Positions 1 through 6,971 of a DNA stretch of 7,483 nt are shown piece after piece (position 1 is the stretch's first letter; each line of letters opens with the position of its first letter). The DNA comes from Dethiosulfatibacter sp. GTDB lineage: Bacteria > Bacillota_A > Clostridia > Tissierellales > Dethiosulfatibacteraceae. The notes under the pieces were generated by a model. The model had not been told where the DNA came from. It searched no databases and saw only the letters and a list, made by a program, of their open reading frames with translations. The DNA is taken from assembly GCA_019084435.1 (NCBI GenBank), contig JAHRFV010000320.1, positions 1 to 7,483 on the forward strand, read 5' to 3'. Position numbers and translations under genes: made by a program.

Positions 1-288
1 ACAGAGCCTTTTGGTAAGGCGTGCAAACCTTATGTCAAACCAGGTCAGAAATATGTTATTTGTCCTAGTTCATGTGCAGGAAGTATTGTATACTGCAATT
101 TTTGCATCCGCCACAATTCTAACGGCATAAGGCAGTGTTGATGTTTCAGATATAATAACAGACTCGTCCTTAAAATCAAGTCCCAATGCCTTTTTAAAAA
201 CAATACTTCCTGCACATGAACTAGGACAAATAACATATTTCTGACCTGGTTTGACATAAGGTTTGCACGCCTTACCAAAAGGCTCTGT
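1..288. repeat. Terminal inverted (fold-back) repeat at left contig end
   Basis: Bases 1-89 are a perfect reverse complement of bases 200-288, separated by 110 unique bases (90-199). The inner arm lies inside the reading frame of the opine dehydrogenase-like gene and encodes a normal part of it (around STEPFGKACKPY to PSSCAGSIV). The outer arm therefore repeats coding sequence backwards and cuts the gene off. A similar structure is present at the other contig end. The simplest explanation is a fold-back chimera made during amplification or assembly; a genuine inverted duplication is less likely. Confidence 0.93.
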
Positions 289-540
289 ACTATAAGCAGG
301 TCCAACCACCATTATTAAATCTGCATCTGTTACCACTTTAGCAATATCATGCCCCGCATATGCTATTTTTTGAAAGCCTTCCATATCTCCTTCTGAAGTA
401 ATACCACCCGCCTCACTGATTGCAGTAATACCCTTTGTAAACTCCTTAAAGTCAAACATGTATATATCATGTCCTGCTCTCGCCCATTCAAAGGCTACTG
501 CATGACCTCCGTTTCCGGACCCTAAAACTCCTATTTTCAT
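90..540 (-). CDS. Opine (octopine/nopaline) dehydrogenase-like NAD(P)-dependent oxidoreductase, N-terminal part
   Basis: About 150 residues of an enzyme that is usually around 360 residues long. The N-terminus is a Rossmann fold: GSGNGGHA at residues 7-14 gives the GxGxxG dinucleotide motif, and Asp30 lies at the end of the second strand. Downstream segments VVGPAYST (79-86), ICPSSCAGS (104-112) and SETSTLPYAVR (131-141) resemble the octopine/nopaline dehydrogenase family. Known members reversibly oxidise N-(carboxyalkyl) amino acids to an amino acid and a 2-oxo acid with NAD(P). The ATG at 540 has a GGAGGT site 8 bases upstream (549-554). The C-terminal catalytic domain is missing because the contig folds back at about position 89/90; the residues read beyond this (NTSCT) and the stop near 70 are artefacts. 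The gene lies 65 bases after the GntR regulator gene and may share its transcript. The family call is good, but direction and substrate are unknown. Confidence 0.8.
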
Positions 541-605
541 TTATGCTTACCTCCAATAAATTATTAAATATTTGCAGATTGATTGAGTTTTTTTGAAACA
601 CTATC
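541..605 (-). other. Short intergenic spacer between regulator and dehydrogenase genes
   Basis: A 65-base AT-rich spacer. It holds the GGAGGT ribosome binding site (549-554) for the dehydrogenase gene. I see no hairpin followed by a U-run that would end the regulator transcript, and no pair of convincing -35/-10 hexamers. Cotranscription of the two genes is therefore the default reading. Confidence 0.5.
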
Positions 606-1244
606 TCACTTGAGGAAGCTTAAAAATATATCACTACATCCAAGATTAATGTCTTCCCCGATAGCACGAACACCTGCTTCTATATCTTTGTTTTTAATAG
701 CATCCAACATTTTTGTGTGAGTTATGAGTGATCCTGAATTATCTCTTGATTCGTCATAAAATATTAAACAAATATAAGCTTTATTATAGATTTCATTCAG
801 ATATCTTTCATAATAATCATTATTTGACGCACGTACTATTTCTTCATGGAAAGCACGATTTAAAACAGCATATTCGGTAATCAAAAAATTCTCTTTCATT
901 GCCTTTTGTGTATCTATTGCCTGTTCCAGCCTTTGAATGATAGCATTCGTCATATTTGGTATTGCAAGACTCATAGCCCCCATCTCAAGATATCTTCTTG
1001 CATGGTATATATTTATAAAATCTTCTTTAGTGGGTTTAAATACATAAGTCCCTTTATTGGGAACAATAGAAACAAACCCTTCATTTTGAAGTCTCGAAAA
1101 TGCAGATCTAACAGAAGTTCTGCTAATGCCCAGTTCTTTTGTAATATCCTCCTCGATTATTCGATGTCCGGGGAAAATAATTTTTGTTTCAATTTTTTTT
1201 CTAACATACTGATATACATTGTTGACTGGATTAGTTGTAGTCAT
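606..1244 (-). CDS. GntR-family transcriptional regulator, FadR subfamily (FCD domain)
   Basis: A complete 212-residue protein of typical length for this family. Residues 5-72 form a GntR winged helix: the recognition region ITKELGISRTSVRSAFSRL (34-52) is followed by the wing GFVSIVPNKGTYVF (56-69). Residues 75-205 match an all-helical FCD effector domain. FCD proteins commonly bind a metal through an Asp/Asn and three His. Here N129, H133 (in NRAFHEEI) and H176 (in SLITHTKML) are present, while D198 seems to stand where the third His is usual, so metal use is uncertain. The ATG at 1244 has a GGAGGA site about 8 bases upstream and its own sigma-A promoter at 1278-1307. Such proteins usually repress nearby catabolic or transport genes and are released by a pathway metabolite. 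The GTATAC palindrome before the transporter operon fits the FadR-subfamily operator pattern and is its likely target (inference). Confidence 0.92.
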   Translation of the reverse strand: MTTTNPVNNVYQYVRKKIETKIIFPGHRIIEEDITKELGISRTSVRSAFSRLQNEGFVSIVPNKGTYVFKPTKEDFINIYHARRYLEMGAMSLAIPNMTNAIIQRLEQAIDTQKAMKENFLITEYAVLNRAFHEEIVRASNNDYYERYLNEIYNKAYICLIFYDESRDNSGSLITHTKMLDAIKNKDIEAGVRAIGEDINLGCSDIFLSFLK

Positions 1245-1277
1245 AAGTGTGTTCCTCCGATTTTTGTAATCATGAGT

Positions 1278-1307
1278 ATTATACTATCCAAAATTCTAAT
1301 TTCGCAA
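1278..1307 (-). promoter_or_regulatory. Sigma-A promoter of the GntR regulator gene
   Basis: On the minus strand TTGCGA (1307-1302, 4 of 6 bases of the -35 consensus) is followed after 18 bases by a perfect TATAAT (1283-1278). The expected start is near 1271, giving a 5' leader of roughly 27 bases that contains the GGAGGA ribosome binding site. The -10 lies inside an 11-bp odd palindrome (1275-1285, AGTATTATACT), which could be an autoregulatory site but differs in spacing from the GTATAC operators upstream of the transporter. Confidence 0.7.
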
Positions 1308-1383
1308 TTAATAAATCTCATAGGTTAATTGCAGAAAAGCTCTATCATGCAGTTGGAAAGTTGATTAGGTCAGAGTAATACCT

Positions 1384-1414
1384 GCATCTTATCTGAGAAA
1401 TCAAACTTAGATGC
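1384..1414 (-). other. Second stem-loop downstream of the transporter operon
   Basis: GCATCT (1384-1389) and AGATGC (1409-1414) can pair, with further pairing inside including TCTGAG against CTTAGA through a G-U pair. It overlaps the stronger hairpin at 1413-1434 by two bases, so the two may be alternative or stacked folds at the 3' end of the operon transcript. No U-run follows it on the minus strand. The rest of the 1308-1383 stretch shows nothing I recognise. Confidence 0.4.
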
Positions 1415-1434
1415 GGTGTCTCTTACGACACCGC
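1413..1434 (-). terminator. Probable transcription terminator hairpin of the transporter operon
   Basis: GCGGTGTC (1413-1420) and GACACCGC (1427-1434) form a perfect 8-bp, GC-rich stem around a 6-base loop. It begins 22 bases past the stop codon of the binding-protein gene and before the separate promoter of the regulator gene, which is where an operon terminator is expected. On the minus strand the bases after the stem (ATCTAAGTTTGATTTC) are only mildly T-rich, so it may be a weak terminator or a 3'-end protecting hairpin. Confidence 0.55.
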
Positions 1435-1456
1435 TTCCAGCCTTTTTAAAATTAGA

Positions 1457-3001
1457 TTAATTCCAACTCCATTCGTAAACAAAGAATGGGAACATGCCAG
1501 AGTCATGAGCTCGTGCATTTAAGTCCTTGTTCCATACATAGATTTCTTGTTTGTGAAAAACAGGAATTCCAGGAGCGTAGTCTACAAGATACTCAATTAA
1601 TTCTTTATAAATCACTTGTCTTTTAGCAGGATCACTCTCAGCTGCACCTTTGTCAAACATTTCATCTACATATGGTATGCTCATCTGTGAGTAATTGTTT
1701 CCACCAATGCCGACTGTACCATAATTACATTCATTGTATGAAAAGTCAACTCGGTATGTTGCGCCTTGGTTCATAATGCCAAAATTACCACTTTCAACGT
1801 CTTCATCAGGAGTCTGAGTGCTTTGGAGCTCAACTTTCACGCCTATGTCGGCAAGATTGTTTTGGAAGACTTGCCCAACCTTTTCATGAAAAGTGCCTGG
1901 AATTGTTAGCATCTTAACGCCAAAATCCTTTGTTAGGTCCATTCCATCAGGATAACCTGCTTCTGCTAATAACGCTTTGGCTTTTTCAGGATTATATGAA
2001 AAATCCTGCACATCCGATAAATCAACGCCAAATGAATTGGTATACGCTTGAAGCTTTGCCTCAGTACCATATCCTTCATAGGCTATAGTTATTATACTCT
2101 GCTTATCTGCTGCATAAGAAAACGCCTGACGGATTAACTTATTATCAAAAGGTTCAACCTTAGTGTTCATAGCTATAACAGCAGTATAAAACGGTAAAGT
2201 TCTCTGGGTTTTATAACCATCTTTATCCATAAAAGAACTTGCCATGATAGGCGGTACTGACATGAAGTGAATCTCTCCTGATTCAAGAGCTACTACTGCT
2301 GAAGAACCATCACTAACATATCGTAGTTCTACATCCTTGATTGCGGCAGTGCCTAGTCGGTAATTCTCATTAGCTGTAAGCATTACTTTGACAGCTGGAT
2401 CATACGTCACAATTGTGTATGGACCAGTGCCGCATGCTAACTTTGAAATATCTCCACCCTGTTCAGTAACAAATTTTTCATTGACGATTGGCATCTGTTG
2501 TGTGTATCCCAGAAAAAGCGGGCTAGGTTTTTCTAATGTGAATTTTACAGTAAACTCATCAATTACTTCAACTTTTTCAACCATCGAATAAAATGCGTTT
2601 TTCGCGGGATAATCTCTGGCATAAGTATAAGTAAAAACCACGTCAGATGCTTTTAAAGTCTCGCCGTTTTCAAACACTGCGTCTTCAACAAGCTTAATCG
2701 TATACGTCAGTGCATCGGGGCTGACCTCCCATGATTCTGCTAGAGCAGGAGTAGGATTACCTTGATCATCCACTGTAGCAATCGTCTCATAGACTTGATT
2801 GAATACATAAGAGTCTGAAAAGGCACCTGTGCTAAATGGATTTAATGTATTGAAAATATCAGGTACGTAAACTACTACAGTTTTCTGTCCACCGTCTGCG
2901 TCGACAGGGGGTTTTGCCCCACAGCCTGTAGCTACAGACATTACCAATGAGATGCATAGTAAAATAGTTAAAACGCGTTTGGTTCTGTTCTTGATTTTCA
3001 T
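1457..3001 (-). CDS. ABC transporter substrate-binding lipoprotein, family 5 (peptide/opine/nickel type)
   Basis: A complete 514-residue extracytoplasmic binding protein that would capture the substrate and hand it to the membrane permeases. The N-terminus has basic residues, a hydrophobic stretch (10-23) and a lipobox VATGC, so Cys27 is the likely lipidated first residue of the mature protein. SBP_bac_5 hallmarks follow: LAESWEVSPD (87-96), an ENGETLKASDVVFTY segment (111-125), GTGPYTI (191-197) and, further on, the LIRQAFSYAADKQSI segment. I chose the ATG at 3001 because it has AAGGAGGA 8-9 bases upstream and leads straight into the signal peptide. An in-frame ATG at 3046 has no ribosome site and would add 15 residues before the signal peptide. 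The gene is last in the operon, 49 bases after the F ATPase gene. The family binds di- and oligopeptides, opines, nickel-metallophores and some sugars, so the ligand is not predictable here. Confidence 0.93.
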   Translation of the reverse strand: MKIKNRTKRVLTILLCISLVMSVATGCGAKPPVDADGGQKTVVVYVPDIFNTLNPFSTGAFSDSYVFNQVYETIATVDDQGNPTPALAESWEVSPDALTYTIKLVEDAVFENGETLKASDVVFTYTYARDYPAKNAFYSMVEKVEVIDEFTVKFTLEKPSPLFLGYTQQMPIVNEKFVTEQGGDISKLACGTGPYTIVTYDPAVKVMLTANENYRLGTAAIKDVELRYVSDGSSAVVALESGEIHFMSVPPIMASSFMDKDGYKTQRTLPFYTAVIAMNTKVEPFDNKLIRQAFSYAADKQSIITIAYEGYGTEAKLQAYTNSFGVDLSDVQDFSYNPEKAKALLAEAGYPDGMDLTKDFGVKMLTIPGTFHEKVGQVFQNNLADIGVKVELQSTQTPDEDVESGNFGIMNQGATYRVDFSYNECNYGTVGIGGNNYSQMSIPYVDEMFDKGAAESDPAKRQVIYKELIEYLVDYAPGIPVFHKQEIYVWNKDLNARAHDSGMFPFFVYEWSWN

Positions 3002-3022
3002 ACTGTTTATCCTCCTTAAAAT

Positions 3023-3046
3023 ATGCAAAACACTTTTGTGTTGCAT
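3023..3046 (-). other. Intercistronic stem-loop before the binding-protein gene
   Basis: ATGCAA (3023-3028) pairs with TTGCAT (3041-3046), and CAC (3031-3033) with GTG (3038-3040) around a TTTT loop, leaving a 2-base bulge on one side. It sits in the 49-base gap between the F ATPase stop and the binding-protein start, immediately upstream of the ribosome site (3012-3019). It could protect the 5' end of a processed binding-protein mRNA and so raise its level over the membrane components (inference). The stem is short and AT-rich. Confidence 0.45.
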
Positions 3047-3050
3047 GGCG

Positions 3051-4037
3051 TTAGTTGTGTAGCGATTGCGCTGTATATGGGCACGCTACATAATGCTTCG
3101 GCGATACTTCAATCAGTTCTAAATTTTCTCCACTACAAAGTGAAGTACGGTATACACATCTCGGTGCAAAACGACATCCAGGTTCAGGATCAATAGGACT
3201 AGTCAATTCACCTCGTACCACTTCAATTTTTTTTGTTCGTGATGAAATATCAGCAAATGGTATCGCGGAGAGTAAGGCTCGTGTATAAGGATGCATTGGG
3301 TTCTTAAACAGTTCTTTTGATGGTGCTTTTTCAACGCATTGTCCCAAGTACATAACCATTATTTCATCTGATATGTGCTTCACAACTGACAAATCATGAG
3401 TGATAAACATATAAGTTAATCCCATTTCATCTTGTAGGTCCATTAAAAGGTTCAGTATTTGCGCTTGAATAGAAACATCTAAAGCTGAAACAGGTTCATC
3501 GCAAACAATCAATTTTGGTTTCAACACGAGTGCCCGTGCTATACAGATCCGCTGTCGTCGACCTCCATCCAACTCATGAGGATAAGAATTCTCTAACCTA
3601 GTGGCCAAACCACACGTGTCCATTATTCCTTTGATTCTTTTTTCCATATCCTTTTTATCATTGAATACCTTATTGACAATCAGCGGTGTGGCAATGGACT
3701 CATATACGGATTTTCTTGGGTTCAAACTTGAATAGGGATCCTGAAAAATAATCTGCATAGACTGTCTATACTGTTTCATTTGCCTAGGTCTCAAATGCGC
3801 TATATTAACGCCTTCAAATAATATCTCTCCATCAGTCGGCTCAATCAACTTCAATATTGTTCGTCCGAGTGTGGTTTTCCCACATCCAGATTCACCTACG
3901 ACTCCCAATGTCTTGCCAAAATCAATACTAGCATTGATATCATCAACGGCATGCAGTTTTTTTGTTTTACCAACATCATAGTACTTTTTGAGATGCTTCA
4001 TTTCTATAATGGGTATTGATTGATTAATTTCGCTCAC
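3051..4037 (-). CDS. dppF: Opp/Dpp-type ABC importer ATP-binding protein, F subunit
   Basis: A complete 328-residue cytoplasmic ATPase that pairs with the D subunit to power import. Visible parts: Walker A GESGCGKTT (48-56), Q-loop Gln99, Walker B LIVCDE (176-181), D-loop SALD (184-187) and H-loop His214. The signature motif is LDGGR (156-160) where LSGGQ is usual. From memory this variant also occurs in other Firmicutes OppF/DppF-like proteins, so it is probably functional. The C-terminal oligopeptide/dipeptide transporter domain has four cysteines (C288, C294, C301, C319) in the GCRFAPRC pattern; equivalent cysteines in related transporters have been reported to hold an Fe-S cluster. The start is GTG (4035-4037) with a GGGGGAG site 7-8 bases upstream and lies 14 bases after the D gene stop. 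The dpp name shows family only; the substrate is not established. Confidence 0.93.
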   Translation of the reverse strand: MSEINQSIPIIEMKHLKKYYDVGKTKKLHAVDDINASIDFGKTLGVVGESGCGKTTLGRTILKLIEPTDGEILFEGVNIAHLRPRQMKQYRQSMQIIFQDPYSSLNPRKSVYESIATPLIVNKVFNDKKDMEKRIKGIMDTCGLATRLENSYPHELDGGRRQRICIARALVLKPKLIVCDEPVSALDVSIQAQILNLLMDLQDEMGLTYMFITHDLSVVKHISDEIMVMYLGQCVEKAPSKELFKNPMHPYTRALLSAIPFADISSRTKKIEVVRGELTSPIDPEPGCRFAPRCVYRTSLCSGENLELIEVSPKHYVACPYTAQSLHN

Positions 4038-4051
4038 TATTTTCTCCCCCT

Positions 4052-5032
4052 TTACATCTGCTTGTTGATAAACAAATTACAGGAAATGGTATGTGTTCCA
4101 TTTATATACACTGCTGGTTTTTCGTTAATGCAAATCTCCATACACTGTGGACAACGATCTTGAAAAACACAGCCTTTTGGCAGCCGAGAAGGATCTGGCA
4201 TTAATCCTGCTATTGGAGAAAGTCGCTTTGAATCTGCTTTTAAATCAGGAATCGCACCAAAAAGACCAATGGTATAAGGATGGTGATTTTCATTGACAAA
4301 AAGGTCTTCTAAGGTTCCTGATTCTATTAGCTCCCCAGCATACATAACTGCAACTTTATCACAAATCTGAGCAACGACACCTAGGTCATGGGTTATTAAG
4401 ATCATAGCAGTGCCAAGGCGATCTCGAAGCTCTCCCATCATTTCCAATACCTGAGCTTGAATCGTCACATCTAATGCAGTTGTTGGCTCATCGGCAATCA
4501 ATAGTACGGGTTCGCAAGATAATGCAATAGCTATTACTACCCTTTGCTTCATTCCTCCTGAAAATTGATGTGGATATTCACCCTTTCTTGAGGCAGGAAT
4601 TCCTACCATTTCCAGAACTTTATCCACACGATTTCCAATTTCGATAGCATTTATTTTTTCAGAATGATAATAGATGGCTTCTGCTATCTGATCACCTACT
4701 GTCATTACTGGGTTAAGGGCTGTCATCGGATCTTGGAATATCATTGCTATGCGCTCACCGCGTATTTCTCTACGCATCTTATCGTCTGATAATTCTAAAA
4801 GATTATGATCTTCAAATGTTATACTGCCTGTTAGAACTTTACCAGTTCTCTCTGGGAGCAATCTCATTATAGCCAAAGCCGTAGTTGTTTTCCCAGCACC
4901 TGTCTCTCCTACCAGTCCCAGCGTTTCGCCTTTTTTTAACGAAAAGCTAATTCCATTGACCGCCTGTACAGTTTCCTGTGATGTTTTATAAATCACTTCA
5001 AGGTTTTCTACTTTGAGCAAGTTATCATTCAT
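4052..5032 (-). CDS. dppD: Opp/Dpp-type ABC importer ATP-binding protein, D subunit
   Basis: A complete 326-residue ATPase partner of the F subunit. Walker A is GETGAGKTT (42-50), the Q-loop is Gln100 in IFQDPMTALNP, the signature is FSGGM (157-161) followed by KQR, Walker B is LLIADE (177-182), the D-loop is TALD (185-188) and the H-loop is His215. The D subunit has a normal SGG signature, unlike its partner, so the two composite ATP sites of the heterodimer differ. The C-terminal domain has GCVFQDRCPQC with C288, C294, C297, C301 and C318, the D/F-subunit cysteine pattern with one extra cysteine. The ATG at 5032 has AAGGAGA about 8 bases upstream. It lies 30 bases after the C permease gene in the same operon. 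The dpp name is by family; opp-, nik- or opine-type specificity remains open. Confidence 0.93.
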   Translation of the reverse strand: MNDNLLKVENLEVIYKTSQETVQAVNGISFSLKKGETLGLVGETGAGKTTTALAIMRLLPERTGKVLTGSITFEDHNLLELSDDKMRREIRGERIAMIFQDPMTALNPVMTVGDQIAEAIYYHSEKINAIEIGNRVDKVLEMVGIPASRKGEYPHQFSGGMKQRVVIAIALSCEPVLLIADEPTTALDVTIQAQVLEMMGELRDRLGTAMILITHDLGVVAQICDKVAVMYAGELIESGTLEDLFVNENHHPYTIGLFGAIPDLKADSKRLSPIAGLMPDPSRLPKGCVFQDRCPQCMEICINEKPAVYINGTHTISCNLFINKQM

Positions 5033-5062
5033 ATCTATGTCTCCTTCATCTTACTTTAATTA

Positions 5063-5971
5063 TCAATCCTTAAGTCTAGGATCCAGTGCATCTCTTAAAC
5101 CATCACCCATCAGGTTAAAAGCAAGCGCAGTCATTACGATGACAAGGCCTGGAAGAATACACATATAAGGCGCTATCCTAAGAAATTCCCTCGCTTCAAA
5201 AATGATAGCACCCCATTCTGGTGTGGGTGGCTGGATTCCAACGCCTAGATAACTTAAACTAGAAGCTGTTAACATTATGCTTGCTATGCCCTGTGTAGAA
5301 ACGACAATAATAGGACCTAAAGTATTAGGAATTATCTCTGTTGCTATTATTCTCAAGTTACTCATACCACATGCTCGTGCAGCCTCCACATATTCTGTAT
5401 CCACAATACTCATTACTGTTGCTCGTACGAGCCGGCTTCTATTTGGTATAACAGCGATACTCAGTGCAGCAATCACGCTTGTTGGAGTAGCACCCATAGC
5501 AGCTACAACGACCATGGCTAATAATTGTTCTGGAATAGACAAAAAAACGTCGGTTACTCTCATTATAATATCATCAAGGAGTCCTCCATAATATGCTGCA
5601 AAAGAACCTAATACGCCACCGATAAAGGTTGATATTATTACGGTTACTATTCCTATACTCAAAGATACCCGCGATCCATAGACAACTCTGGCAAACAGAT
5701 CACGTCCATAAAGATCCGTTCCAAACCAATGTTGCAATGATGGTGGTTGAATTCGTGCTGTTACATCTTGTGCAGTAACCAGGCTTTCATCAATTAAAAA
5801 ATTAGCAAATATTGCTACAAAAAATAGGAGACAAATGAAAATGAAGCTGGCCATGCTACTTTTATCTCTCATCATTCTCTTCCAGATATCTTTTCCACGG
5901 CTTCTGCTTGGTTCAATTATTGTGTCTGGAACGATTTCAACTTGCTTGTTGTTTAAACGCATCGGTTTCAT
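5063..5971 (-). CDS. dppC: Opp/Dpp-type ABC importer permease, C subunit
   Basis: A complete 302-residue inner-membrane protein. After a basic cytoplasmic N-terminus with SRSRGKDIWKRMMRDK (22-37) there is a first membrane helix at about 42-60, then the conserved HWFGTDLYGRDLFARVVYG segment (81-99) typical of C subunits. Several more membrane helices follow (about 103-127, 149-173, 216-237 and 268-288). The EAA coupling loop that contacts the ATPases is YVEAARACGMSNLRIIATEIIPN (194-216). The C-terminus NLMGDGLRDALDPRLKD (286-302) is a hallmark of this subunit. The ATG at 5971 has AGGAGGA about 8 bases upstream. It starts 15 bases after the B permease stop, so B and C are translated from one message and form the transmembrane pair. 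Confidence 0.94.
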   Translation of the reverse strand: MKPMRLNNKQVEIVPDTIIEPSRSRGKDIWKRMMRDKSSMASFIFICLLFFVAIFANFLIDESLVTAQDVTARIQPPSLQHWFGTDLYGRDLFARVVYGSRVSLSIGIVTVIISTFIGGVLGSFAAYYGGLLDDIIMRVTDVFLSIPEQLLAMVVVAAMGATPTSVIAALSIAVIPNRSRLVRATVMSIVDTEYVEAARACGMSNLRIIATEIIPNTLGPIIVVSTQGIASIMLTASSLSYLGVGIQPPTPEWGAIIFEAREFLRIAPYMCILPGLVIVMTALAFNLMGDGLRDALDPRLKD

Positions 5972-5986
5972 ATATATCCTCCTATT

Positions 5987-6922
5987 TTATGCTTTTGAAT
6001 ACTTTGCTTTGATCCGAGGATCAACGAATGCGTATATCAAATCGACGAAAAGCATAATGATTGCAAAGAAAAAGGCAATTAATAAAACACACGCAATTAC
6101 CGTTGGTGTGTCTTTTGATCTTATACCTAGAATGACTAACGATCCAATTCCAGGTAGAGAAAATACGGTTTCAGCTACAACTGATCCCCCTAATATTGCT
6201 CCAAAATTTTGTCCAATAGTCGTAACGACTGGTAGCAATGCATTCTTCAATGCATGCTTATATGTAATAATATTATCAGGTACTCCTTTTGCCCTTGCAG
6301 TTCTAACATAATCTTGCCTAATTTCTTCAAGCATAGTTGAACGAGTGATTCTGAGAATTGCACACCCATAAGGCCCGCCACATGTTATCACCGGTAAAAT
6401 ATAGCTCTTCCAAGAAGCCGCACCTCCTGATGGTAGCCAGGCAAGATAAGAAGCAAAAGCTAAAATCAAGAGCATTGCCAGCCAGAAAGTTGGAACTGCA
6501 ACTAAAATTGTAGAAACAACTCTTAAAATATTATCGCTGGTAGAGTATTGTTTTACCGCAGATAAAACACCTAGAATTACACCGAATAGTGTAGCAAATA
6601 TAATACTTAGAAATGCTAGTGTAAGGCTAACAGGCACTCTGGGAAAAACATCTTGAAATACTGGATTTTTTGTTCTCCAAGACATACCAAAATCTAACTG
6701 CGTGACAATCTTGAAAATGTAATCAAAAAACCGTACTGGATAAGATCTGTTCAACCCCAGTTGTTCTCTCAACTGCTCTAGTGCTTCTGGTGGAGCTTCG
6801 ATGCCTAAGATTCTTATGGCCGGATCTCCAGGAGTAAATTCCATGATAGTAAAAATAATAAATGCTACACCGAATAATATCGGGATAAGTAAAACTAGTC
6901 TTTTAGTGATATACCTGATCAT
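5987..6922 (-). CDS. dppB: Opp/Dpp-type ABC importer permease, B subunit
   Basis: A complete 311-residue membrane protein and first gene of the operon. The N-terminus MIRYITKRLVLLIPILFGVAFIIF contains the first helix, followed by the FTPGDPA motif (29-35) and the linker EALEQLREQLGLNRSYPVRF (46-65) seen in B subunits. Further helices lie around 98-122, 136-161, 173-190, 231-250 and 275-299. The EAA loop is YVRTARAKGVPDNIITYKHALKNALLPV (205-232). The segment VFSLPGIGSL (253-262) and the C-terminus DLIYAFVDPRIK (294-305) are typical. The ATG at 6922 has GGAGGTG about 8 bases upstream. The operon promoter and operator array lie 50-90 bases upstream, which makes this the entry point for control of the whole importer. 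Confidence 0.94.
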   Translation of the reverse strand: MIRYITKRLVLLIPILFGVAFIIFTIMEFTPGDPAIRILGIEAPPEALEQLREQLGLNRSYPVRFFDYIFKIVTQLDFGMSWRTKNPVFQDVFPRVPVSLTLAFLSIIFATLFGVILGVLSAVKQYSTSDNILRVVSTILVAVPTFWLAMLLILAFASYLAWLPSGGAASWKSYILPVITCGGPYGCAILRITRSTMLEEIRQDYVRTARAKGVPDNIITYKHALKNALLPVVTTIGQNFGAILGGSVVAETVFSLPGIGSLVILGIRSKDTPTVIACVLLIAFFFAIIMLFVDLIYAFVDPRIKAKYSKA

Positions 6923-6971
6923 GAAGACTGCACCTCCGAGGTTTAATTATCCATTCGAGAACCTAACGAAA

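Noticed and set aside
84..95. ATTGTATAC-like operator match
   Set aside because: The GTATAC at 88-93 is created at the fold-back junction inside the dehydrogenase frame and stands alone, so it is not a credible regulator site.
1..288. Invertible (phase-variable) DNA or a transposon end
   Set aside because: The arms are copies of coding sequence from one continuous gene, there is no recombinase or target duplication, and the repeat runs exactly to the contig end, as at the other side.
906..1328. Plus-strand open frame of 140 codons
   Set aside because: It is antisense to the regulator gene, resembles no family I know, and has no credible start signals; the minus-strand gene explains the open frame.
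1413..1450. Terminator acting on the plus strand (hairpin then CCTTTTT)
   Set aside because: No plus-strand gene precedes it and the T-run begins several bases away from the stem.
3002..3046. Upstream ATG start at 3046 for the binding protein
   Set aside because: No ribosome site precedes it, and it would place 15 extra residues before a normal lipoprotein signal peptide; the ATG at 3001 has a strong AAGGAGGA.
2040..3155. Single GTATAC hexamers at 2040, 2700 and 3150
   Set aside because: They lie inside coding sequence, are isolated, and lack the extended TTGTATACAA symmetry and 12-bp phasing.
5835..6311. Plus-strand open frame of 158 codons with hydrophobic stretches
   Set aside because: It is antisense to the two permease genes; its hydrophobicity arises from the complementary membrane-protein coding bias.
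90..6922. A staphylopine/pseudopaline-type metallophore system (opine dehydrogenase plus Opp-like importer)
   Set aside because: No nicotianamine-synthase-like or histidine racemase gene is visible, the control is GntR plus cre-like and not a metal-type regulator, and an aldolase is nearby. It is not excluded, since both ends of the locus are missing.
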